NCBI RefSeq assembly: GCF_004135645.1
Contig: NZ_SDPW01000001.1
Coordinates: 2,604,001 to 2,668,000 of the forward strand
Direction: 5' to 3'
Length of the DNA: 64,000 nt
From: Senegalimassilia faecalis
GTDB taxonomy: Bacteria; Actinomycetota; Coriobacteriia; Coriobacteriales; Eggerthellaceae
The notes beneath the pieces were generated by a model. It was not told the origin of the DNA. It was given only the letters and a program-made list of their open reading frames with translations, and did no database searches. The position numbers and the translations under genes are program-made. Shown one piece after another: positions 26,472-34,235 of this stretch (the stretch's first letter is position 1; every line of letters starts with the position of its first letter).

Positions 26472-27085
26472 TGGCGCATTATGCGATTGCCACCGACCTG
26501 AACAGGTGCGTTGCCTGCATGGCGTGCAACGCGGCCTGCAAGATGGTCAACAACGTGCCCATTGGGTCGTTCTGGAACAAGGTGCTGCGCATCGGCCCGT
26601 CCGAAGGGCTTGAAGGAGGTGACAAGCCGGGGCGCGACTTCTACTACCTGCCGGTGCAGTGCCAGCATTGCAAGGACCCCGAGTGTGTGAAGGTGTGCCC
26701 GACCGAGGCCAGCCACGTGATGCCCGACGGCACCGTGCAGATTGACAAGGCCAAGTGTATCGGCTGCCAGTTCTGCGCGATGGCCTGCCCTTACGGCGTT
26801 CGCTATTTGAACGAGGAAGAGCGCGTGGTGGAGAAGTGCACGCTGTGCGAGCAGCAGATTGCCCAAGGCGAGCTGCCGCAGTGCGTGAAGAACTGCGTGG
26901 GCATGGCGAAATGGTTCGGCGACGCCGACGGCGACATCCGGGACTTCCGGGGTGTGCGCGGCGAGACGATCGGCAGCTTCTGTGAGGAGTTCAGCGACGC
27001 CGATGTGCATCACCTGCCCGACGTGGGCAACAAGCCGTCGTTCTTGTACATCCTGCGCGACCATACGTGGAAGGGGGAGGAATGA
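26471..27085 (+). CDS. 4Fe-4S ferredoxin-type electron transfer subunit (DmsB-like)
   Basis: A 204-residue iron-sulfur protein carrying electrons between the membrane anchor and the molybdoenzyme. It has four Cys groups: CVACMACNAACK, CQHCKDPECVKVCP, CIGCQFCAMACP and CTLCEQQIAQGELPQCVKNC, which together can hold four [4Fe-4S] clusters. Its ATG overlaps the last base of the upstream TAA stop, so translation is coupled. The length and cluster spacing match DmsB/NrfC-type subunits. No Tat signal is present, as expected, because such subunits are carried out with the catalytic partner. Confidence 0.94.
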   Translation: MAHYAIATDLNRCVACMACNAACKMVNNVPIGSFWNKVLRIGPSEGLEGGDKPGRDFYYLPVQCQHCKDPECVKVCPTEASHVMPDGTVQIDKAKCIGCQFCAMACPYGVRYLNEEERVVEKCTLCEQQIAQGELPQCVKNCVGMAKWFGDADGDIRDFRGVRGETIGSFCEEFSDADVHHLPDVGNKPSFLYILRDHTWKGEE

Positions 27086-27255
27086 TGACGAATGTGGTTG
27101 TTTGCCTCCCTGGTGCGACGACGGCAGGGAAGCGCCTGATGGCGGGTGTGCTTTGCGGCGCCGCGGGTTGCGATGTTTCGGCGGGTTGCCGGTGCGCCCG
27201 CCCCGGCGCGGGGCTTGTCGGCGCGGCTGCGTTCGGGAAGGGCGGTGAGCAGTAA
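27082..27255 (+). CDS. Small ORF coupled between ferredoxin and anchor genes, 57 residues
   Basis: This ORF fits exactly between its neighbours: its ATG overlaps the upstream TGA (ATGA), and its TAA overlaps the ATG of the next gene (TAATG). AAGGGGGAGG lies upstream. The product (MMTNVVVCLPGATTAGKRL ...) is small, Gly/Ala-rich and has five Cys in CGAAGCDVSAGCRC. The perfect coupling suggests that ribosomes read through it from one subunit gene to the next, whether or not the peptide is functional. No family is recognised. High-GC DNA often opens such frames, so confidence is moderate. Confidence 0.45.
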   Translation: MMTNVVVCLPGATTAGKRLMAGVLCGAAGCDVSAGCRCARPGAGLVGAAAFGKGGEQ

Positions 27256-28133
27256 TGGAACTGCAATGGCCTTTGATCCTTTTCACCACGCTGACGGCGT
27301 GGGCCTGCGGCGTGTTCGGCTGCCAGGGCGTGCTGGCGCTGAAGGGCGCTGGCAAGAAGTCGCAGCAGCTGCTGGCCGTGGTGTCGTGCGTGCTGCTTGC
27401 GGTTGGCGGCATCTGCGTGTTCTTCCACCTGCAGCACTGGGAGCGCATCTTCAACGGCTTCGGCCACATCACGTCCGGCATCACGCAGGAATTGATCGCG
27501 ATCGTGGTGTTCGTGGTTGTCGCGGTGGCTTACTTCGTGATGGCGCGCAAGAGCGCCGACGGCGGCACGCTGCCGAAGTGGGTGGCCGTGCTGGCGATCG
27601 CGATCTCGGTCGTGCTGGCCGCCGTGTGCGCGCACAGCTACATGATGCCGGCGCGCCCGGCGTGGAACTCCGTGCTGGAGGTGCTGTCCATCGTGGGCGC
27701 GGCCTGCCTGCTCGGCCCCGCGACGGTGGCCGTGGTGCTGGCCGCCAAGGGCGAGGACACGCAAGCGCTGGGTATGCCCGCAATCGTCGGTTCCGTCATC
27801 GGCGCCGTGTGCACGGCAGCCTACGCCGCCTACGTCCAGATGAGCGCGGGCTCGTTCACCGAGGTGGGCTACTACTTCGACCCCACGCACCCGACCAAGG
27901 CCATGGTGGACGCCGGCGCCGCCATCGGCGACCAGGCGCTGCTCCTGTGGCTCGGCGCGGTCGTGGTCGGCGCCATCGTGCCCCTGGCCTGCTGCCTGCT
28001 CGCCAGGAAGAAGGGCGACGCGGCAAGCTGGAGGCTCTTCGGCGCGGTTGCCGTGGTCGCCGCCCTGGCCGGCGCCATCTGCCTGCGCGTAGCTTTCTAC
28101 GGCGCGGGCCTGAGCGTCTTCATGTTCTACTAG
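27255..28133 (+). CDS. Membrane anchor subunit (DmsC-like)
   Basis: A 292-residue integral membrane protein with about eight hydrophobic helices, consistent with the DmsC family of quinol-oxidising anchors that feed electrons to the ferredoxin subunit. Family-like features are MELQWPLILFTTLTAWACG at the start, FFHLQHWERIFNGFGH in the second loop, SGITQELIAI, and a His in AHSYMMPARPAWNS that commonly lies near the quinol site. It is the last gene of the operon and is followed by a 16-bp perfect stem at 28145-28177. Confidence 0.88.
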   Translation: MELQWPLILFTTLTAWACGVFGCQGVLALKGAGKKSQQLLAVVSCVLLAVGGICVFFHLQHWERIFNGFGHITSGITQELIAIVVFVVVAVAYFVMARKSADGGTLPKWVAVLAIAISVVLAAVCAHSYMMPARPAWNSVLEVLSIVGAACLLGPATVAVVLAAKGEDTQALGMPAIVGSVIGAVCTAAYAAYVQMSAGSFTEVGYYFDPTHPTKAMVDAGAAIGDQALLLWLGAVVVGAIVPLACCLLARKKGDAASWRLFGAVAVVAALAGAICLRVAFYGAGLSVFMFY

Positions 28134-28144
28134 GGCGTCGCCGA

Positions 28145-28177
28145 AGTGGGACGAAGGGACAGTCCCTTCGTCCCACT
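28145..28177. repeat. GGGAC palindrome after the molybdoenzyme operon
   Basis: AGTGGGACGAAGGGAC and its exact reverse complement are separated by one base. It sits 11 bases after the operon stop and could end transcription despite lacking a T-tract. Related palindromes occur at 33107, 33279 and 34139. Confidence 0.75.
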
Positions 28178-28207
28178 CTCGGGCGGCTCGATTCCGCCGC
28201 CCGGCCC

Positions 28208-28351
28208 CCGTAGGGCCGAGCGAGAGCTCGGCCCCAACAAGGGAGCGCGAAGCGCGACGCCAATTCTCCAATCGCCCGCGCTCCCTGGAAATCGGTGACG
28301 CGCCCTTCGGGCGCTACCTGATCGGGGCGGAGCTCTCGCTCCGCCCTACGG
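28208..28351. repeat. Dispersed palindromic element, full copy B
   Basis: A 144-bp relative of 21200-21344 with ends CCGTAGGGC / GCCCTACGG. Internal hairpins are GGGCCGAGCGAGAGCTCGGCCC-like, GCGCGAAGCGC and the mirrored set GCGCCCTTCGGGCGC and GGGGCGGAGC ... GCTCCGCCC. Confidence 0.8.
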
Positions 28352-28486
28352 AAGTAGGCGGCTGGCGGGCGATTCCCGTTGCCCGCATGACAAGCGACCT
28401 GTCCCCTTGTCAGGTTGGCCCTACGAAAAACGGTCACGCCGGCCGGCCCCTCCCCGGCGGCGTGGCGGCTTTTGAAAACTCAACCC

Positions 28487-28522
28487 AGCAAGCTGCCCCT
28501 CCATATTTCCAGCTTGCTTTTT
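28487..28522 (+). terminator. Rho-independent terminator-like hairpin
   Basis: AGCAAGCTG (28487-28495) pairs with CAGCTTGCT (28510-28518), then TTTT. No gene directly precedes it, so it may end read-through from the molybdoenzyme operon or an unrecognised small RNA. Confidence 0.6.
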
Positions 28523-28525
28523 CAG

Positions 28526-28599
28526 CGGCCCCTCGTGCCTGGAGACTTTCCGTCCCCCCACCCCTTGCAAACGGGAAAGTCTTCAGGCGCAAGGGGCCG
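28526..28599. other. Long imperfect hairpin in the gap before nrdD
   Basis: CGGCCCCT and further matches through AGACTTTCC on the left pair with GGAAAGTCT through AGGGGCCG on the right. This is about 28 bases per arm with a few mismatches around a C-rich loop, followed by TTTTG. Alternatives are a terminator or a structured RNA. The rest of 28600-28940 shows no convincing gene. Confidence 0.55.
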
Positions 28600-28949
28600 T
28601 TTTGCGTTCTGGAGCGTGAGCGGTCGCCCGGCTTGTGCCCTGTCGTTTCGGGCTTGCATACCTATCGTGCCTCGCCTAGGCCATGGGCTTGCGCCTCGCC
28701 CGGCGCAGCCATCCGACGCCATTGGGCATTGCCGAGCGCTACCCGCCCTTGCTGCCTTTTCCATCGCCGCGTCAAGCCCTTGTTGCGGACATGTTGGAAA
28801 ATCGTTCGTTTGCACACCCGTTTGCCGAAAATTCTCGGCGATTTTCGCGGTGGAAAACTGCCCGTTTTTCGCCGCTTGAAAAACCCTGTTCTTCGAATGC
28901 CCACCGGGGATTTTGCCGTTTTCCCGTCGCGGTGGAAAACAACTCACAC

Positions 28950-28996
28950 CCCCTATCCATGGATTTTTGAAGCCAAGAAAACACAATATATGGTGG
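28950..28996 (+). promoter_or_regulatory. Paired NrdR boxes upstream of nrdD
   Basis: ACACAATATATGGTGG at 28981-28996 closely fits the NrdR box. A degenerate second box lies at 28950-28965, 31 bases away centre to centre, the usual spacing of NrdR box pairs. TATTAT at 29007-29012 is a candidate -10 element. A GCGGCCC ... GGGCCGC stem follows in the leader (29028-29051). nrdD is probably repressed by NrdR when dNTP or dATP levels are adequate. Confidence 0.65.
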
Positions 28997-29208
28997 CGAA
29001 ATGACGTATTATAAGGACACCGACCAAGCGGCCCGAAAGGGACGGGGCCGCAAAATTTCACGAAATTTCCGAACGCGCAGGTCACGCCCTGCCTAGGGTT
29101 CTGCGCGCGGAAAATGGTAACAAAGGCAAGCGCCCGCAGGGGCACGTGGAAAGAACGATTAAGGCGCCCGCGCGGGCGTCTGCAGCAAGCAAGAAGGGTG
29201 TGAGCGGC

Positions 29209-31431
29209 ATGAAAATCATCAAGCGCAGCGGCTCCGAGGCGACGTTTGACATCAGCAAGATCGTCAACGCCATCAAGGGCGCCAACGGGGAAGTTGCCCC
29301 CGAGGAGCGCCTGACCGACGATCAGATCGCGCTGGCGGCCCACAGCGTCGAGTGGCTGTGCAACCGTTCCGGCCACACTGTGTCCGTCGAGGAAATCCAG
29401 GACATGGTGGAAAACCAGATCATGGCGCAAGGCCGCTACACCGTGGCGCGCAAGTACATCATCTACCGCTACCTGCAAACGCTCAAGCGCCAGTCGAACA
29501 CCACCGACGACAAAATCCTGTCGCTTATCGAATGCAACAACGAGGAAGCCAAGCAGGAGAACTCGAACAAGAACCCCACGGTGAACTCCGTGCAGCGCGA
29601 CTACATGGCCGGCGAGGTGTCGAAGGACATCACCATGCGCCTGCTTCTGCCCGCCGACGTGGTTGAGGCCCACAACGAGGGCATCATCCACTTCCACGAC
29701 TCGGACTACTTCGCTCAGCACATGCACAACTGCGACCTGGTGAACCTGGAAGACATGCTGCAAAACGGCACCGTCATCTCCGGCACGCTCATCGAGCGCC
29801 CGCACAGCTTCTCCACCGCATGCAACATCGCCACGCAAATCATCGCGCAGGTGGCCAGCTGCCAGTACGGCGGCCAGTCGATCTCGCTGACGCATCTGGC
29901 CCCGTTTGTCGAGGTCAGCCGCCAGAAAATCCGCCGCCAGGTGCTGCAGGAAATCAACGCGCTCGGCCTTGAGGCCAACACCGACCGCATCGCCGACGTG
30001 GTGGAAACGCGCCTGCGCGACGAAATTCGCCGCGGCGTGCAAACCATCCAGTACCAGGTGGTCACGCTCATGACCACCAACGGCCAGGCCCCGTTCGTCA
30101 CCGTGTTCATGTACTTAAACGAAGCGCGCAACGAGCAGGAAAAGCGCGACCTTGCCATGATCATCGAGGAAACGCTTGCCCAGCGCTACGAAGGCGTGAA
30201 AAACGAGGAAGGCGTGTGGATCACGCCGGCGTTCCCCAAGCTCATCTACGTGCTTGAGGAAGATAACATCACCGAGGACAGCCCGTATTTCTATCTCACG
30301 AAGATGGCGGCGAAGTGCACGGCCAAGCGCATGGTGCCCGACTACATCTCCGAGAAGAAGATGCGCGAGCTGAAGCTTTCCAAGGGCGAAACCGAGGGCA
30401 ACGGCGATTGCTACACGTGCATGGGCTGCCGCAGCTTCCTGACGCCCGACCGCACGGGCAACGGCTACGACAACGTGGCCAACGCCGGTAACTACCAGCC
30501 GGGCAAGCCGAAGTACTACGGCCGCTTCAACCAGGGCGTCGTCACCATCAGCCTGCCCGACGTGGCGCTGTCTTCGCACGGCGACATGGCGAAGTTCTGG
30601 GAGATCTTCGACGAGCGCCTGGAGCTGTGCTACAAAGCGCTCATGTGCCGTCACGAACGCCTGAAGGGCACGCTGTCCGACGCTGCGCCTATCCTGTGGC
30701 AGTACGGCGCGCTGGCGCGCCTGAAGAAGGGCGAGCCCATCGACAAGCTGCTGTACGGCGGGTACTCCACCATCAGTCTGGGCTACGCCGGCTTGTACGA
30801 GTGCGTGAAGTACATGACGGGTCACAGCCACACCGACGCCGAGGGCACGCCGTTCGCCATGGAAGTTATGCAGCACATGAACGACAAGTGCAACGAGTGG
30901 AAGGCCGCCACGAACATCGACTTCTCGCTGTACGGCACGCCGCTTGAGTCCACCACGTACAAGTTCGCGAAGGCCCTGCAGCGCCGCTTCGGCATTATCC
31001 CGGGCATCACGGACAAGGGCTACATCACGAACAGCTACCACGTGCACGTCACCGAGCAGATCGACGCGTTCGAGAAGCTGAAGTTCGAAAGCAACTTCCA
31101 GCGCTTAAGCCCGGGCGGGGCCATCAGCTACGTCGAGGTGCCGAACATGCAGGACAACCTGAAGGCCGTTATTCGCGTGATGCAGTACATTTACGACAAC
31201 ATCATGTACGCCGAGCTGAACACGAAGTCCGACTACTGCCAGGTGTGCGGCTACGACGGGGAAATCCAGATCGTCGAGGACGACGGCAAGCTGGTGTGGG
31301 AGTGCCCGAAGTGCGGCAACCGCGACCAGGAGAAGCTCAACGTCGCCCGCCGCACGTGCGGCTACATCGGCACGCAGTTCTGGAACCAGGGTCGCACCCA
31401 GGAAATTCGCGACCGCGTGCTGCACCTGTAG
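29209..31431 (+). CDS. nrdD: Anaerobic (class III) ribonucleoside-triphosphate reductase
   Basis: A 740-residue glycyl-radical enzyme that makes dNTPs without oxygen. An N-terminal ATP-cone (about 1-95, MKIIKRSGSEATFDISKIVNAI) gives allosteric control. The central barrel has YCMG-like CYTCMGCRSFLTP and conserved substrate-site blocks. The C-terminus has two zinc-binding CxxC pairs (CQVCGYDG, CPKCGN) and the radical loop RRTCGYIG with the radical Gly at about 718. ATG 29209 is chosen, although GTG 29200 is possible. Paired NrdR boxes lie upstream and a strong terminator follows. The activating enzyme gene nrdG is not adjacent, which is unusual. Confidence 0.96.
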   Translation: MKIIKRSGSEATFDISKIVNAIKGANGEVAPEERLTDDQIALAAHSVEWLCNRSGHTVSVEEIQDMVENQIMAQGRYTVARKYIIYRYLQTLKRQSNTTDDKILSLIECNNEEAKQENSNKNPTVNSVQRDYMAGEVSKDITMRLLLPADVVEAHNEGIIHFHDSDYFAQHMHNCDLVNLEDMLQNGTVISGTLIERPHSFSTACNIATQIIAQVASCQYGGQSISLTHLAPFVEVSRQKIRRQVLQEINALGLEANTDRIADVVETRLRDEIRRGVQTIQYQVVTLMTTNGQAPFVTVFMYLNEARNEQEKRDLAMIIEETLAQRYEGVKNEEGVWITPAFPKLIYVLEEDNITEDSPYFYLTKMAAKCTAKRMVPDYISEKKMRELKLSKGETEGNGDCYTCMGCRSFLTPDRTGNGYDNVANAGNYQPGKPKYYGRFNQGVVTISLPDVALSSHGDMAKFWEIFDERLELCYKALMCRHERLKGTLSDAAPILWQYGALARLKKGEPIDKLLYGGYSTISLGYAGLYECVKYMTGHSHTDAEGTPFAMEVMQHMNDKCNEWKAATNIDFSLYGTPLESTTYKFAKALQRRFGIIPGITDKGYITNSYHVHVTEQIDAFEKLKFESNFQRLSPGGAISYVEVPNMQDNLKAVIRVMQYIYDNIMYAELNTKSDYCQVCGYDGEIQIVEDDGKLVWECPKCGNRDQEKLNVARRTCGYIGTQFWNQGRTQEIRDRVLHL

Positions 31432-31476
31432 GGAAGCGTCGGCGGCTGCTGGGTCGTTGAAACTTGCGGAATGCGA

Positions 31477-31508
31477 AGCGCCCGTCCATTGCGGACGGGC
31501 GCTTTTTT
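31477..31508 (+). terminator. Rho-independent terminator of nrdD
   Basis: AGCGCCCGTCC (31477-31487) and GGACGGGCGCT (31493-31503) form an 11-bp stem with a 5-base loop, followed by a T run, 45 bases after the nrdD stop. Confidence 0.95.
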
Positions 31509-31610
31509 GCGTTTTGTGGGGCGGCGAAGGTGCGCTTTCAAATTCCGAGCGGGATGGTACCCTTTCATGCGGTGCATTTTTCGGTAGTGCGACGTTGCGG
31601 GGGAAGCGAA

Positions 31611-32834
31611 GTGGGAAAGCAAAGCGGGAAGGGGTCGACGCGGTCGTTCGCTTTGCTGTGCGTTGCTTCGTTTTTCATGTACGGCGTGAACAACGTCATG
31701 ATTTCGCGCGCGCCGCTTGCGGTGATGGGCATGGGCGCGTCGGCTGCTGCCGCGGGCTTCCAGGGGACGTTCTTCATCGTGTTCGCCATTGTGCTGCGCA
31801 CGGTGCTTATGCCGCTGACCAGCAGAATCGGCACGAAGCGGCTGATGATTCTGGGTGCGGCGTCGTTTGCCGCGGCTTCAGCGCTGTTCCCGTTTTGCGC
31901 GACGTACGGCATGTTTCTGGCGGTGCGCGCGGTGCAAGCGGCCGGCTTGGCTGTGTTCTGGCCGCTTTCCGTGTCCTCGGTGGTGGATGTGTCCGACGAG
32001 GGCAACGTGGGCTGGCGGTTGGGCGTTTCGCGGTTCGCTACGTCGGCGTCCATGGCCGTGGGGCCCTATGCGGCGTTCGCGCTTGGCGACGTCATGGGCA
32101 CCGGCTGGCTGTACGGCGCGCTGCTTTTGGCATCGTGCCTGGCCATCGTGGCGCTTGCGGCCTGCAAACTGCCCAGCGATGCGCATGGCGAAGGGGCCGG
32201 TGCGGCGGGCAAGTCCCGCGTGGCTCGGCCGCCTCGGCGGGGTGCGCTTGCGCAGTTCGGGGGCGGCGGTTTGTGGCTGGCGGGCGTCCTGCTGGTCACG
32301 CTGGTGGACTCCGCGGCGGCGGGCCTGGTCATGCACTTCTCGGCTATTGCGGTTGGCGAATTCGATGGCAGCCTGAACGCGGCAAGCTATCTTTCCCTGT
32401 ACAGCATCGGCGGTATGATTGCTAGTTTGCTGCTGGGACGTGCGCTTGACCGGGGGAAATGCGGCATCGTGTTGCCGGCGTGCATCGCATCGTTCGGGCT
32501 TGGCGTGCTGCAGCTGGGCTTGCCGCATGCAAGCTTCGTCGGCCTGGCGGTAGGCGGCGTGCTTGCCGGCGTGGGCAACATGGGCGTGGCGCTGTGCTGC
32601 ATGGACATCATCACGCGCCGCGCGCCGCTGCGCCTGCGCGATACGGCGCTGGGGTATCGCCAAAGCTGCGTGGACATCGGTATCGCCGTGGCCGCCACGG
32701 CGTTCGGCGCCGCATTCGACGCCGCGCCCGCTAATTACGTGGTGTTCCTGGCCTGGGGCGCCATCATGCTGTGTTTCGCTGTCGCGGTGTGCATAAACCT
32801 CGCTCGCGCCGCAAAGACCCGGGGTGGCAAGTAG
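31611..32834 (+). CDS. Major facilitator superfamily transporter
   Basis: A 407-residue MFS permease with about twelve membrane helices. The start chosen is GTG 31611, preceded by GGGGGAAG. Longer ORFs upstream would add non-membrane sequence derived from the terminator region. Helix 2-3 loop motif (LMPLTSRIGTKRLMILG) resembles MFS motif A, and a positively charged central loop (KSRVARPPRRGALAQ) divides the two halves. A second motif A-like sequence occurs at LLLGRALDRGKCGI. The substrate cannot be inferred, and no co-transcribed gene helps. It is followed by a long repeat-rich gap. Confidence 0.85.
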   Translation: MGKQSGKGSTRSFALLCVASFFMYGVNNVMISRAPLAVMGMGASAAAAGFQGTFFIVFAIVLRTVLMPLTSRIGTKRLMILGAASFAAASALFPFCATYGMFLAVRAVQAAGLAVFWPLSVSSVVDVSDEGNVGWRLGVSRFATSASMAVGPYAAFALGDVMGTGWLYGALLLASCLAIVALAACKLPSDAHGEGAGAAGKSRVARPPRRGALAQFGGGGLWLAGVLLVTLVDSAAAGLVMHFSAIAVGEFDGSLNAASYLSLYSIGGMIASLLLGRALDRGKCGIVLPACIASFGLGVLQLGLPHASFVGLAVGGVLAGVGNMGVALCCMDIITRRAPLRLRDTALGYRQSCVDIGIAVAATAFGAAFDAAPANYVVFLAWGAIMLCFAVAVCINLARAAKTRGGK

Positions 32835-32837
32835 CGC

Positions 32838-33050
32838 AGGGCGCACCGCTGGTAACCTAGGGCAAAGGCAAGGCGGGCGCACTGCTGGCAACCCGGGACA
32901 AGGGGAAGGCAGGCGCGCCAGCAAGGCGGGTGCACCGCTGGCGAAACTGGGACGAAAGCAGGGCGGGGCGCACTGCTGGCAAAAAGCCGGGACGGGAGGA
33001 CGGCGGGTACGTTAGTAGTGTGGGTGTTGCTGACAACCTAGGGCAAAGGG
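32838..33050. repeat. Degenerate tandem repeat
   Basis: About five imperfect units of roughly 40-50 bp, each with a GGGCGCACTGCTGGCAA-like core followed by CCGGGACAA-like sequence, starting near 32838, 32875, 32926, 32965 and 33016. It begins directly after the MFS stop. Confidence 0.6.
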
Positions 33051-33106
33051 GCAGTCTCTTCCCCTAGCTTCGTTGTTTCGAGTGCTGCAAGTGACCCGAA
33101 AAGCCT

Positions 33107-33128
33107 GGCGAAGGGACAGCCCTTCGCC
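33107..33128. repeat. GGGAC-type palindrome
   Basis: GGCGAAGGG, ACAG, CCCTTCGCC: a 9-bp perfect stem with a four-base loop, related to 28145-28177. Confidence 0.7.
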
Positions 33129-33278
33129 CTGGTTTTCGTTACCGCTTTGTTGTTTGCCGTTACCTTCCATCTACTGCCGCGCTAAAACGGCCTGTCTCCC
33201 ACCGCACCGATTACCCTCATCGAACTTGGGCGCGCGAAAGATCAAGTGAAAAGGTGTGGCGGCCGGCAGGGCGTGCTG

Positions 33279-33316
33279 AAACCGGGACAAGGGGGACAGT
33301 CCCTTTGTCCCGGTTT
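33279..33316. repeat. GGGAC-type palindrome
   Basis: AAACCGGGACAA (33279-33290) pairs with TTGTCCCGGTTT (33305-33316), with GGGGGACAGTCCCT inside. It ends in TTTT and could terminate plus-strand transcripts. Confidence 0.7.
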
Positions 33317-33394
33317 TCGTTGTCGTGTCGTAACTTTTGCGGTGCGTCCGCCTGTCGGCTGGCAACTGCTGGCTGTATTGCGACAGCGCAGTCG

Positions 33395-33426
33395 AATTCG
33401 TGAAAACGTGCACGTTTTCACGAATT
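33395..33426. repeat. 32-bp perfect palindrome
   Basis: AATTCGTGAAAACGTG followed immediately by its exact reverse complement, with no spacer. A perfect palindrome of this length with no loop is unusual in intergenic DNA. Confidence 0.9.
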
Positions 33427-34138
33427 TCGGGCATGTTGCGGTGCGCAGGACGCTTTTTGAGCGCTCTTGCACAGCGCAGCTGGCTGTTCGGTGTCGCGAA
33501 CGATGCGATATGGCGAACGAACGAGCGTTTCTGAGCGTGGTCGGCAAGATTTCACCCGCTGCTAGTGTTCGATGTGCCCCGAAATTCGGAAAATCGTGCA
33601 CAAAATGGAGTCCTGGAAAACGCTGTGCTTGCCGTAGACGGAGCGGTTACAAAAAGGCTCTGTTAGACCGGATTGGCACATTGCCCCAGCATGCGCTCCA
33701 CCCTTCGTGCCGCAAACTTTCGTTCGTTTTGGCCAAAAGTGGACAATCCGAGCGAAAGTTGGCGGGCGGGTCGGATGCGGGGGCTTCTGGGAGGGGAACG
33801 TCGTGCTTGCTGCGCCATTGAGGTTGCGAGCAATAACGCGAACGGAGAATGCCGTTCGAACTGGGATAAGGGGACGCCTTCTTCTGTCCCGGTTTGCAGC
33901 TACCGTGATCGCCCCACTTGCCTTGCCCGCGCCTGTTTGCGGCGGGCTTTTGCGCCGTTTCCTCGCTTGTTTGTTTCGGCTTGTTTGCTTTGTCGGTTTC
34001 TCGTTTTCTTCCGGGTACAATGGGTGCAACTTGTGGTGCGGCGCTGCTTGAAGGCGGCGACTGCGGGAAGCGGTGGGCGGTGCTGCCAAGCGGCTGATGT
34101 TGCGCGGCGCCACAAGGAGTTGCGGTTGGTGGCCGTTG
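33427..34138. other. Intergenic region, no gene recognised
   Basis: About 700 bases with only short unconvincing ORFs. It holds further dyads: TTTTGGCCAAAA at 33727-33738, flanked by an imperfect inverted repeat CAAACTTTCGTTCG / CGAGCGAAAGTTGG. It contains no recognisable gene fragment. Confidence 0.5.
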
Positions 34139-34169
34139 ATGGGGCAAAGGGACTGTCCCTTTGCCCCAT
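34139..34169. repeat. GGGAC-type palindrome before the ClC gene
   Basis: ATGGGGCAAAGGGAC and its exact reverse complement are separated by one base, 67 bases upstream of the ClC start at 34236. It has the same design as the palindrome at 28145-28177. Confidence 0.75.
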
Positions 34170-34235
34170 CTGACAGAGTAACTTGAAACGCGGCGGCGCC
34201 TGATGCTGCCGCTGGTGTCGGGAGGGTATATGGGA

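Noticed and set aside
28387-29004. 205-residue ORF upstream of nrdD
   Set aside because: It crosses the terminator-like stem, the long hairpin and the NrdR boxes, and resembles no protein.
33246-33821. 191-residue ORF in the palindrome-rich gap
   Set aside because: It is made up largely of inverted-repeat DNA, with no ribosome site and improbable composition.
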